Shown: in pieces, positions 23,638 to 31,413 of the stretch | How positions within the stretch are numbered: the first letter of the stretch is position 1 | Layout of the letters: every line of letters begins with the position of its first letter | Source of the DNA: Frateuria_A sp049727805 | GTDB lineage: Bacteria > Pseudomonadota > Gammaproteobacteria > Xanthomonadales > Rhodanobacteraceae | Direction: 5' to 3' | NCBI RefSeq assembly: GCF_049727805.1 | Contig: NZ_JBCNYA010000009.1 | Coordinates: 1 to 64,000, forward strand | Length of the DNA: 64,000 nucleotides | Notes under the pieces: generated by a model | What the model was told of the DNA's origin: nothing | The model's input: the letters and a program-made list of their open reading frames with translations, nothing else | The model's database searches: none | Made by a program: the position numbers and the translations under genes

Positions 23638-25617
23638 TCAACCGCCGGCGAGCATCGCCTTGATCTTCGCCATGTGCGACTCGGCCGTCTCGCGCACCAC
23701 TTCCTTGTCCGCTTCCGGGTCCTTGCCCTGCCAGTGCAGGTCGGCCTGCGGCAGCTCGTGCAGGAAGCGGCTGGGCTGGTTGCTGTGCACCTCGCCGTAG
23801 CGCTTGGTGCGCGCCGACCAGGACAACGTGAGCAGTTCCTTGGCGCGGGTGATGCCCACGTACATCAGGCGCCGCTCCTCGTCGATGCGCCCCTCGTCGA
23901 TGGCGCCCTCGTGCGGCAGCGTGCCTTCCTCGCAGCCGACGATGAAGACGAAGCGGAACTCCAGGCCCTTGGCCGCGTGCAGGGTCATCATACGTACGGC
24001 GTTGCCGGGTTCGTCGCGGTCGGCGTGGCTGAGCAGGGCGAGTTGCGCGGCCAGGTCGCCGGCGCTGTTGCCCTTCTGCATGGCGCGGAACCAGTCGCAC
24101 AGTTCCTGCAGGTTGGCCAGGCGGCGGTCGCGCAAGCTCGCGTCGGGCGTGCTGGCGGCCAGGTGCGCGGCGTAGCCGGTGCGCTTGAGGATGCGCTCGA
24201 CCAGGTCGGCCGCGCTCTCGTGCAGCGAGACGCTGCGCAGTTCGTCGAGCAGCTCGGCGAAGCCGGCCAGCGCGGCGGCCGGGCGGGGCGTGAGCTGGCG
24301 CAGGACGACATCGCTGCGGGTTGCTTCCAGCAGCGAGCAATGCTTCGACTGGGCGAGCTGGCCGAGCTTCTCCAGCGTGGTGGCGCCGACCTCGCGTTTG
24401 GGCACGTTGACCACGCGCAGGAACGCCGCGTCGTCGCTGGGGTTGGTCAGCAGGCGCAGGTAGCAGAGCAGGTCCTTCACCTCGGCGCGGTCGAGAAAAC
24501 TCAAGGCGCCGGTGAGGTGGTAGGGAATGCGCGCCAGCCGCAACGCCTTCTCCAGCGGACGCGCCTGGAAGTTGCCGCGGTAGAGGATGGCGATGTCGTG
24601 CCAGCGCGCCTTGTGCTTCTCGGCAAGCGTGGTGGCGATGGCGGCCACTTTCTCGGCCTCGTGCTCGGCCTCCTTGCACTCGAGCACGCGGATCGGCGCG
24701 CCTTCGGGGTGCTCGCTCCAGAGCTTCTTCTCGTGCAGGTGCGGGTTGTTGGCGATCAGCTGGTTGGCCGCGCGCAGGATGCGCTTGCCGCAACGGTAGT
24801 TCTGCTCCAGCTTGATCACGCGCAGGTTCGGCCAGTCGCGGCCGAGCTGGTCGATGTTCTCCGGATTGGCGCCGCGCCAGGCGTAGATCGACTGGTCGTC
24901 GTCGCCCACGCAGGTGATGCGGCCGCGCTCGCCGGCCAGGCTTTTAAGCAGCCGGTACTGCGCGTCGTTGGTGTCCTGGTATTCGTCCACCAACAGGTAG
25001 CGCAGGCGATCGCGCCAGGCGTCGCGGCACTCCTCGTCCGACTCCAGGATGCGCAGCGGCAGGCGGATCAGGTCGTCGAAGTCCACCGCGTTGAAGGCGG
25101 CCAGGCGCTGCTGGTACATCTGGTAGATCGTCGCCGCCTCGAGCTCGCGCGGCGCGCGCGCGGCGGCCAGCGCCTCCTCCGGCGAGAGGCCGGCGTTCTT
25201 GGCGCGGCTCAACAGGTTGCGGATGCCGAACAGCACGTCCGGCTTGACGCCCTTGGGCGCCAGCTCCTTGACGATGCCCTCGCTGTCGTCCGCGTCCAGC
25301 ACCGAGAAACCACGGCGCAGCCGGGCGCGTGCGTGCTCGACCTGCAGGAACTTAAGACCCAGCGCGTGGAAGGTGCAGACGGTCAGCGCCGCGGCGTCCT
25401 CGCTGCTGACCAGCTTGCCCACGCGCTCGCGCATCTCGCGGGCGGCCTTGTTGGTGAAGGTGATCGCGGCGATCTTCGACGCGGCGAGCTTTCGCCGCTG
25501 GATCAGATGGGCGATCTTCTGGGTGATCACGCTGGTCTTGCCGGAACCGGCGCCGGCCAGCACCAGCAGCGGGCTGTCGCAGTGTTCGACGGCGGCCAGT
25601 TGTTGCGGATTGAGCAT
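23638..25617 (-). CDS. rep: ATP-dependent DNA helicase Rep
   Basis: A 659-residue superfamily 1A helicase that moves 3' to 5' on single-stranded DNA and helps replication forks pass protein roadblocks. Motifs are LAGAGSGKTSV (Walker A), FTNKAAREM (Ia), DEYQDTN (II), GDDDQSIYAWRGA (III), QNYRC (IV), and the C-terminal MTLHAAKGLEF and YVGITRAKELL. Starting MLNPQQ with this length, it matches Rep (~670) rather than UvrD (~720). It is monocistronic, convergent with gltS and divergent from the flavoprotein gene. Confidence 0.93.
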   Translation of the reverse strand: MLNPQQLAAVEHCDSPLLVLAGAGSGKTSVITQKIAHLIQRRKLAASKIAAITFTNKAAREMRERVGKLVSSEDAAALTVCTFHALGLKFLQVEHARARLRRGFSVLDADDSEGIVKELAPKGVKPDVLFGIRNLLSRAKNAGLSPEEALAAARAPRELEAATIYQMYQQRLAAFNAVDFDDLIRLPLRILESDEECRDAWRDRLRYLLVDEYQDTNDAQYRLLKSLAGERGRITCVGDDDQSIYAWRGANPENIDQLGRDWPNLRVIKLEQNYRCGKRILRAANQLIANNPHLHEKKLWSEHPEGAPIRVLECKEAEHEAEKVAAIATTLAEKHKARWHDIAILYRGNFQARPLEKALRLARIPYHLTGALSFLDRAEVKDLLCYLRLLTNPSDDAAFLRVVNVPKREVGATTLEKLGQLAQSKHCSLLEATRSDVVLRQLTPRPAAALAGFAELLDELRSVSLHESAADLVERILKRTGYAAHLAASTPDASLRDRRLANLQELCDWFRAMQKGNSAGDLAAQLALLSHADRDEPGNAVRMMTLHAAKGLEFRFVFIVGCEEGTLPHEGAIDEGRIDEERRLMYVGITRAKELLTLSWSARTKRYGEVHSNQPSRFLHELPQADLHWQGKDPEADKEVVRETAESHMAKIKAMLAGG

Positions 25618-25722
25618 GGAGCGGGGGGCGGTTCAGACGGAGGCCGATGGTAGCAGAGCGCCCCCTTTCGCCCTGCGGCGCATCGGCCATAATCGGCCGG
25701 TGGCAACGCCGGGGGTGGACGG

Positions 25723-27021
25723 ATGGAGCAGCAGGCGGCAATCGAGCAATGCGACGTGGCGGTGATCGGCGGCGGTCCGGCCGGCAGCACCGCGGCGGCC
25801 TTGCTGGCGCGGCGCGGATACAAGGTGATCGCGCTGGAAAAGGAGCGCCATCCGCGTTTCCACATAGGCGAATCGCTGCTGCCGATGAACCTGCCGGTGC
25901 TCGAGCGCCTGGGCGTGCTGGACAAGGTGCACGCGATGGGCGTGTTCAAGGCCGGCGCCGATTTCGAGGCGGCCAACGAGCGCGGCTACAACGTCTATTC
26001 GTTCGCCCGCGCGCTCGGCGACAGCCCGCCGCACAGCTACCAGGTGTGGCGGCAGGATTTCGACAAGATGCTCTACGAGCACGCGCGCGCATGCGGTGCC
26101 GACGCGCGCGAGGGGCAGCAGGTGGTGTCCATTGAGCAGCTCGGGCCGCGGCAGACGCGCCTCGTGGTGATGACCGACGACGGCACGCGCCACGCCATCG
26201 AGGCGCGCTACCTGGTCGATGCCAGCGGCCGCGACGCGTTCCTGTCGACCAGGAAGAAGCTCAAGCGCAGGAATCGCCAGCACCAGAGCGCAGCGCTGTT
26301 CAGCCGTTTTCGCAACGCCGCACGCCGCCCGGGCGAGGACGCCGGCAACGTCAGCATCTACCGCTTCGAGCACGGCTGGATGTGGATGATCCCGCTGCCC
26401 GACGGCAGCATGAGCGTGGGCGCGGTGTGCTGGCCGGAGTACCTGAAGCGCCGTCGCGGCGACACGCGCGAATTCCTGCTCGACACGCTCCGGCAGAATG
26501 CGGCGCTGTGGCAGCGGCTGGAGGGCGCCGAGCTGATCGACGAGGTGCGCGCGGCCGGCAACTATTCCTACGACGCCAAGGAGATGGCGGGGCCCGGCTG
26601 GATTCTCGTCGGCGATGCATTCGCCTTCCTCGACCCGGTGTTCTCCTCCGGCGTGTTCCTGGCGATGGATGCGGCCGAGCGCGCGGTCGAGGTGATCGAC
26701 GGCGCGCTGCGCGAGCCCGCGCGCGAGGCGGCGCTGCAGCGTGCGCTGGAGAAGCGCCTGCGCGATGGCATGGCGCGATTCGCCTTCTTCATCCACCGCT
26801 TCAACGAACCGGTGATGCGCAGCATGTTCGCCTCGCCACGCAACACCTGGCAGCTGGAGCAGGGCGTGATCTCGATGCTCGCCGGCGACCTCTACGACCC
26901 GCCGCCGGTGCTGCGCCGGCTGCGTCTGTTCAAGCTGGTCTACGGCGTGATGGTGCTGCGCAACCTGCGCCAATGGTGGGCCGGCCATCGCTACCGTCTG
27001 GCGCAGGCGCGCGCGGACTAG
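25723..27021 (+). CDS. FAD-dependent oxidoreductase, halogenase-like
   Basis: A 432-residue flavoprotein with an N-terminal Rossmann motif VIGGGPAGSTAA (15-26), the HPRFHIGESLLP block (43-54) shared with flavin-dependent halogenases, GWMWMIP (218-224) and FLDPVFSSGVFLA. The W-x-W-x-I-P signature is diagnostic of flavin-dependent halogenases and blocks monooxygenase chemistry in characterised members. Lys76 in VFKAGADF falls where the catalytic Lys of tryptophan halogenases lies. No biosynthetic cluster surrounds it: rep is divergent and tdk follows. It may be a stand-alone tailoring enzyme or a non-halogenating relative. A CATAAT hexamer (25688-25693) is a possible -10. Confidence 0.78.
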   Translation: MEQQAAIEQCDVAVIGGGPAGSTAAALLARRGYKVIALEKERHPRFHIGESLLPMNLPVLERLGVLDKVHAMGVFKAGADFEAANERGYNVYSFARALGDSPPHSYQVWRQDFDKMLYEHARACGADAREGQQVVSIEQLGPRQTRLVVMTDDGTRHAIEARYLVDASGRDAFLSTRKKLKRRNRQHQSAALFSRFRNAARRPGEDAGNVSIYRFEHGWMWMIPLPDGSMSVGAVCWPEYLKRRRGDTREFLLDTLRQNAALWQRLEGAELIDEVRAAGNYSYDAKEMAGPGWILVGDAFAFLDPVFSSGVFLAMDAAERAVEVIDGALREPAREAALQRALEKRLRDGMARFAFFIHRFNEPVMRSMFASPRNTWQLEQGVISMLAGDLYDPPPVLRRLRLFKLVYGVMVLRNLRQWWAGHRYRLAQARAD

Positions 27022-27031
27022 GCGCGCACCC

Positions 27032-27037
27032 TACAAT
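27032..27037 (+). promoter_or_regulatory. Candidate -10 box for tdk
   Basis: TACAAT lies 32 nt before the tdk ATG, just after the flavoprotein stop codon. No good -35 is visible. It suggests that tdk has its own promoter. Confidence 0.45.
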
Positions 27038-27069
27038 GCGCCGTTTCCGCTGACCGGCCTCGCCGCCTC

Positions 27070-27702
27070 ATGGCCAAGTTCTACTTCTATTACTCGGCAA
27101 TGAATGCCGGCAAGACCACCACGCTGCTGCAGAGCGCGTACAACTACCACGAGCGCGGCATGCGCACGCTGATCCTGACGCCGGCGCTGGACAACCGCTA
27201 CGGCGAGGGCGTGGTCGCCTCGCGCATCGGATTGAAGGCCAACGCGCGCCGCTTTGGCGCCGGCGAGGACCTGCTCGCCCTGGTGGAGCAGGACATCGCC
27301 GACCGCGGTGCTCTGCACTGCGTGTTCGTCGACGAGGCGCAGTTCCTTTCCAAGGCGCAGGTCTGGCAACTGTCCGACGTGGTCGACCGGCTCAACATCC
27401 CGGTGCTGGCCTATGGCCTGCGCACCGACTTCCGCGGCGAGCTGTTCGAGGGCAGCCGCTACCTGCTGGCCTGGGCGGACAACCTGGAAGAGATCAAGAC
27501 CATCTGCCACACCGGCCGCAAGGCGACCATGGTGGTGCGCGTGGACGAACAGAGCCGCGCGGTGACCGAAGGCCCGCAGGTTGAGATCGGCGGCAACGAC
27601 CGCTATGTCTCGGTGAGCCGCGCCGAGTTCAAGCACATCACCGAAGGCCGCGGCCGCATCGAATTGCAGCAGAGCGTGCTGCCGCTCGACGACAAGCGCT
27701 GA
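27070..27702 (+). CDS. tdk: Thymidine kinase (type II)
   Basis: A 210-residue type II thymidine kinase, phosphorylating thymidine to dTMP in the salvage pathway. The P-loop is AMNAGKTTT (Lys15), the catalytic base is Glu89 in FVDEAQFL, and the lasso region includes RYVSV. Type II enzymes normally hold a structural zinc with four Cys/His. Here only CH (146-147) remains in ICHTGRKATM, and the position usually reading YVSVCR is YVSVSR, so the zinc site looks lost or altered. The catalytic core is intact. Confidence 0.92.
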   Translation: MAKFYFYYSAMNAGKTTTLLQSAYNYHERGMRTLILTPALDNRYGEGVVASRIGLKANARRFGAGEDLLALVEQDIADRGALHCVFVDEAQFLSKAQVWQLSDVVDRLNIPVLAYGLRTDFRGELFEGSRYLLAWADNLEEIKTICHTGRKATMVVRVDEQSRAVTEGPQVEIGGNDRYVSVSRAEFKHITEGRGRIELQQSVLPLDDKR

Positions 27703-27771
27703 CGTTGTTCCGGCCGGTGCCGGGAAACGGCGCGGCTTGGCGCTTTCCAATCGCATCCCAAGGACGCCTGC

Positions 27772-28536
27772 ATGACCGCCACCCCGGAAGCCTGGCCCCG
27801 CCCGTACTGGCAGCCGAGCGACGAAACCATCGTGCTGTACTTCTACGTCTTCGGCCGCTTCGCCGACGACCTGGCGATCCCGGCCGCGCGCTATGCCAGC
27901 CGCGGCCTGCCCGAGGGCATCGAACTGCAGCGCTTCGCGCACAACGCGCTGCGCGGCTGGGAGGGTTATCCGCTCAAGGGTGCGCTGGGCGAGCTGCTGA
28001 AAGAGGATGCGCCGGAGGCCTTCGACCGGGCGCGCGCCGCGCCCGACGTGCTGGTGGTGCGCGGCGAACTTGCCGATCGCGACAGCCTCGACTACCTGCG
28101 CGACACGCTCGGCGTGCTTGCCGGCCTGCTGGACGTGGGCGGCAGCGCGATCCTCGATCCGCAGATCCTGACCCTGTTCGACGCCGATGCGTGGCGCCGG
28201 CACTACCTGGTGGCTGGCGGCGCGCCGCCGCGCAACCACGTGCTGATCCTGCGCAACGAGGACGACGAGGAAGGCCGCTCGCACGTGCACACGCGCGGCC
28301 TGCGCAAGTTCGGCCGGCCGGACCTGAGCTTCCGCCGCGTGCCGGATGGCCAGGCCGACCGGGCCGGCCAGTTGTGCGAGCGGCTGGTCGAGCTGGCGGC
28401 ACTGGGCGCGCGCTTCGTCGATGGCCAGCCGCTGGGAGTCGAGGGCGTGCCCGGCGAGCTGGTCGCCCATGTGGGCGGCAGCCTCGATGACCCGCGCTTC
28501 AACAACACCCACATCGCGTTCGACTGGCCAGTGTAG
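27772..28536 (+). CDS. Hypothetical protein, unrecognised
   Basis: A 254-residue soluble protein with no signal peptide or membrane segment. I do not recognise a family. It is acidic and rich in Leu/Arg, with an aromatic N-terminal block (YWQPSDETIVLYFYVFGRF), a RNEDDEEGRSHVHTRGLRKFG segment in the middle and FNNTHIAFDWPV at the end. Codon use looks like that of its neighbours, which argues for a real host gene. Its stop codon TAG is the first part of a REP-like element (28533-28558). It follows tdk by 69 nt on the same strand and converges on mutM. Confidence 0.7.
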   Translation: MTATPEAWPRPYWQPSDETIVLYFYVFGRFADDLAIPAARYASRGLPEGIELQRFAHNALRGWEGYPLKGALGELLKEDAPEAFDRARAAPDVLVVRGELADRDSLDYLRDTLGVLAGLLDVGGSAILDPQILTLFDADAWRRHYLVAGGAPPRNHVLILRNEDDEEGRSHVHTRGLRKFGRPDLSFRRVPDGQADRAGQLCERLVELAALGARFVDGQPLGVEGVPGELVAHVGGSLDDPRFNNTHIAFDWPV

Positions 28537-28558
28537 GGCGGGCTGAAGCCCACCCTAC
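28533..28558. repeat. REP-like element, single copy
   Basis: GTAGGGCGGGCT and AGCCCACCCTAC pair (one mismatch, or G-U on the other strand) around GA. It is the same family as the pair at 8810-8874. It overlaps the stop codon of the upstream gene and ends 3 nt before the mutM stop, so it sits at the convergent 3' ends of both. Confidence 0.82.
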
Positions 28559-28561
28559 GGT

Positions 28562-29389
28562 TCAGCGCTGGCAGCGCGGACACCAGAAGGTCGAGCGCTG
28601 GCCGAGCGTGACCTGGCGGATCGGCGCGCCGCACACCCGGCACGGTTCGCCGGCGCGGCCGTAGACGTTGAGCTCGCGGAAGAAGTAGCCCGGCGCGCCG
28701 TCCGGGTTGAGGAAGTCGCGCAGCGTGGTGCCGCCGCGCTCGATCGCCCAGGCGAGGATGCGCTTGATCTCCGTGGCGAGCCGCGCATAGCGCTCGCGCG
28801 AGACCTTGCCGGCGGCACGGCGCGGGTCGATCCCGGCGGCGAACAGCGCTTCGCTGGCGTAGATGTTGCCCACGCCGACCACCACTGTGTTGTCCATCAG
28901 GAACAGCTTCACCGCGGCGCTGCGGCCACGCGAGAGACGCCACAGCAGGTCGCCGTCGAAGGCGTCGGTGAGCGGCTCAGGGCCGAGCGCGGCAAGCAGT
29001 TCGTGGGTTTCGCCCGGCGGTTGCCAGAGCAGGCAGCCGAAACGGCGCGGGTCGGTGAAGCGCAACACGCGGGCGGGGCGGTTGGCTTCGGCGGCCAGCG
29101 CGATGTCGACGTGGTCGTGCGCGCCCAGCGGTGCATCCGGCGGCAGCACGCGCAGCATGCCGCTCATCCCCAGGTGCATCAGCGCGCTGCCGGCGCGGGT
29201 GTGCAGCAGCAGGTACTTGGCGCGGCGCTCGACCGCGTCGATGCGCTGGCCCGGCAGCAGCTCGCCCACTTCGCGCGGGATCGGCCAGCGCAGGTCGGGG
29301 CGACGCAGGATCACCGCGTCGACGCGGCGGCCTTCGACGTAAGGAGCGATGCCGCGGCGGGTGGTTTCGACCTCGGGCAGTTCAGGCAT
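28562..29389 (-). CDS. mutM: Formamidopyrimidine-DNA glycosylase
   Basis: A 275-residue base-excision-repair glycosylase/AP lyase that removes 8-oxoguanine and formamidopyrimidines. After Met removal the catalytic Pro begins PELPEVETTRRG, complete with the Glu. The C-terminal zinc finger has C-x2-C-x16-C-x2-C spacing (CRVCG ... CPRCQ). Length is standard. The start lies 12 nt after the gnd stop on the same strand, so the two are probably co-transcribed; I see no functional reason for the pairing. Confidence 0.96.
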   Translation of the reverse strand: MPELPEVETTRRGIAPYVEGRRVDAVILRRPDLRWPIPREVGELLPGQRIDAVERRAKYLLLHTRAGSALMHLGMSGMLRVLPPDAPLGAHDHVDIALAAEANRPARVLRFTDPRRFGCLLWQPPGETHELLAALGPEPLTDAFDGDLLWRLSRGRSAAVKLFLMDNTVVVGVGNIYASEALFAAGIDPRRAAGKVSRERYARLATEIKRILAWAIERGGTTLRDFLNPDGAPGYFFRELNVYGRAGEPCRVCGAPIRQVTLGQRSTFWCPRCQR

Positions 29390-29401
29390 GAACGAGCGGC
29401 C

Positions 29402-30811
29402 TCAACCTTCCCATTCGACGTGGAAAGTGCCCGGCCGGTCGACCCGCTCGAACGTGTGCGCGCCGAAATAATCCCGCTGCGCCTGCAGCAGGTTGGCCGG
29501 CAGGTGTTCGCTGCGGTAGCCGTCGAACCAGGCGATGGCCGAGGACAGGCAGGGCGTGGCCACGCCGCAGGTCACCGCCGTGGCGACCACGTCGCGCAGG
29601 GCCTGCTGGTAGCGGCCGGCGACGTCGGCGAAGTAGGGGTCGAGCATCAGGTTGGTCAGTCCCGGGTCGCGCGTGTAGGCCTCCATGATCCGCTCCAGGA
29701 AGCCCGCGCGGATGATGCAGCCGGCGCGGAAGATGCTGGCGATGGTGGCGTAGTCCAGGTCCCAGTCGTGCACCTGCGAGGCGGCGCGCAGTTGCGCGAA
29801 GCCCTGCGCGTAGGAGATCAGCTTGCCCAGGTACAACGCGCGGCGCACCGCTTCGGCGAAGGCCGCGCGATCGCCGGCGAAGGCGGCGGTCGGGCCCTCG
29901 AGTACGCGGCTGGCGGCGACGCGCTCGTCCTTCTGCGCGGAGAGTCCGCGCGCGAACACCGCCTCGGTGATCAGCGGCAGCGGCACGCGCATCTCCAGCG
30001 CGTCCTGGCAGGTCCACTGGCCGGTGCCCTTCTGGCCGGCACGGTCGAGGATCATGTCGACCAGGTCGTTGCCGCTGTCCGGATCCTTGCGGGTGAAGAT
30101 GTGCGAGGTGATCCCGATCAGGTAGCTGTCGAGCTCGCCCTGGTTCCAGTCCGCATAGACCTGCGCCAGTTCGGCGTTGGACAGGCCCAGCACGTGGCGC
30201 AGCACGGCGTAGCTCTCGGCGATCAGTTGCATGTCGCCGTACTCGATGCCGTTGTGCACCATCTTCACGTAGTGGCCGGCGCCGTTGGGGCCCATCCAGG
30301 CCACGCAGGGTGTACCGTCGGGGGCGCGCGCGGCGATCTCGGTGAGGATCGGCTCGACCTTGGCGTAGGCCTCGCGCGGACCGCCGGGCATGATCGAGGG
30401 CCCGTGCAGCGCGCCTTCCTCGCCGCCGGAAATGCCGCAGCCGATGAAGTTCAGGCCGGCCGCCTGCATCGCCTGCTCGCGGCGGATGGTGTCGCGGTAG
30501 TAGCTGTTGCCGCCGTCGATCACGATGTCGCCCGGCTCCAGCAGCGGCTTCATCGCCTCCAGCATGGCATCGACCGGCGGGCCGGCCTTGATCATCAGCA
30601 GGATGCGCCGCGGGCGTTCCAGCGAGGCGATGAAGGCGGGCAGTTCGTGGAACGGCACCAGCCGGCGATCCGGGTGCGCCGCCATGGCCTGGTCGGTGAA
30701 GGCGGGATCGTGGTCGTAGACCGAGACCGCATGGCCGCGGCTTTCGATGTTCAGCGCCAGGCTGCGGCCCATCACGCCCATGCCGAACACACCCATCACC
30801 TGCTGGCTCAT
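29402..30811 (-). CDS. gnd: 6-phosphogluconate dehydrogenase (decarboxylating)
   Basis: A 469-residue oxidative pentose-phosphate enzyme that converts 6-phosphogluconate to ribulose-5-phosphate, CO2 and NADPH. The start is MSQQVMGV at 30811 with AAGGAG six nt upstream. The NADP-binding motif is GVFGMGVMG (7-15); the substrate-binding signature is GCGISGGEEGALHGPSIMPGG and the catalytic Lys lies in KMVHNGIEYGDMQLI. Length matches the long dimeric form (~470), which is usually NADP-dependent. It is followed by mutM. Confidence 0.95.
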   Translation of the reverse strand: MSQQVMGVFGMGVMGRSLALNIESRGHAVSVYDHDPAFTDQAMAAHPDRRLVPFHELPAFIASLERPRRILLMIKAGPPVDAMLEAMKPLLEPGDIVIDGGNSYYRDTIRREQAMQAAGLNFIGCGISGGEEGALHGPSIMPGGPREAYAKVEPILTEIAARAPDGTPCVAWMGPNGAGHYVKMVHNGIEYGDMQLIAESYAVLRHVLGLSNAELAQVYADWNQGELDSYLIGITSHIFTRKDPDSGNDLVDMILDRAGQKGTGQWTCQDALEMRVPLPLITEAVFARGLSAQKDERVAASRVLEGPTAAFAGDRAAFAEAVRRALYLGKLISYAQGFAQLRAASQVHDWDLDYATIASIFRAGCIIRAGFLERIMEAYTRDPGLTNLMLDPYFADVAGRYQQALRDVVATAVTCGVATPCLSSAIAWFDGYRSEHLPANLLQAQRDYFGAHTFERVDRPGTFHVEWEG

Positions 30812-30927
30812 CGCGAGCTCCTTCGGAGAAGATTCAACCCGTCCGATATGGGACCGGCGGCGCGCGCCACAAGCGCCGGCGGCGTTCACGGTGCCGGGGA
30901 CTGAAGCGCATCCCGCGCATTGTCGCG

Positions 30928-31413
30928 TCAATGGATCCGTTCGGCGTCCTGCGCGGCCGGGCGCGGCGTGTAGCGCAACGGCACCAGCGCGATGCGCGCG
31001 CCCACGCGCACGTAACGCAACGGACCGGTGACGGCGGTAGTGCCGAAATCCAGCGACTGGTCGTCGAGCTTCAGTTGCGCGACTGGCGGCGCCAGGCCGA
31101 TCTTGGCGGCGTCGAAGTCCGCGGCGGGCCGCCAGCCGATCACCGGCGCCTGCGCGATCCCGGTCAGTTCCTGCAGGCGGCCGTCGTCGGCACGCCGTCC
31201 ATTGGCCTGCCACCAATGACCGTCGTGGCGGCGGTAAGTCTCGGGCGGTTGGCCGGGCAGGGTGAGCGTCACCCGGGTGACCGTGTCCGGATCAAGCGCC
31301 AGCAGCGTGCCCGGCGCCTGGCGCTGGTCGTGCAGGTATTGCGCCGCGGCCAGCGCGAGCAACACGAGCGCGACGCCAAGCGTGATCCAGCGCTGCCGAG
31401 CCTTGCGCCGCAT
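30928..31413 (-). CDS. DUF4340-like membrane-anchored protein
   Basis: A 161-residue protein starting MRRKARQRW with one N-terminal hydrophobic segment (about 10-28, ending AAAQYL), so it is anchored in the inner membrane with a periplasmic domain. The DPDTVTRVTLTLPGQPPETYRRHDGHWW layout resembles DUF4340 proteins, which commonly follow GldG-like genes. It overlaps the GldG-like gene by one nt (TGATG) and is the last gene of the operon. The partner is presumably the ABC complex encoded upstream; molecular role unknown. Confidence 0.72.
   Translation of the reverse strand: MRRKARQRWITLGVALVLLALAAAQYLHDQRQAPGTLLALDPDTVTRVTLTLPGQPPETYRRHDGHWWQANGRRADDGRLQELTGIAQAPVIGWRPAADFDAAKIGLAPPVAQLKLDDQSLDFGTTAVTGPLRYVRVGARIALVPLRYTPRPAAQDAERIH

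Noticed and set aside
23620..23640. GC-rich inverted repeat between gltS and rep as a bidirectional terminator
   Set aside because: The stem is short and imperfect and there is no U-run on either strand.
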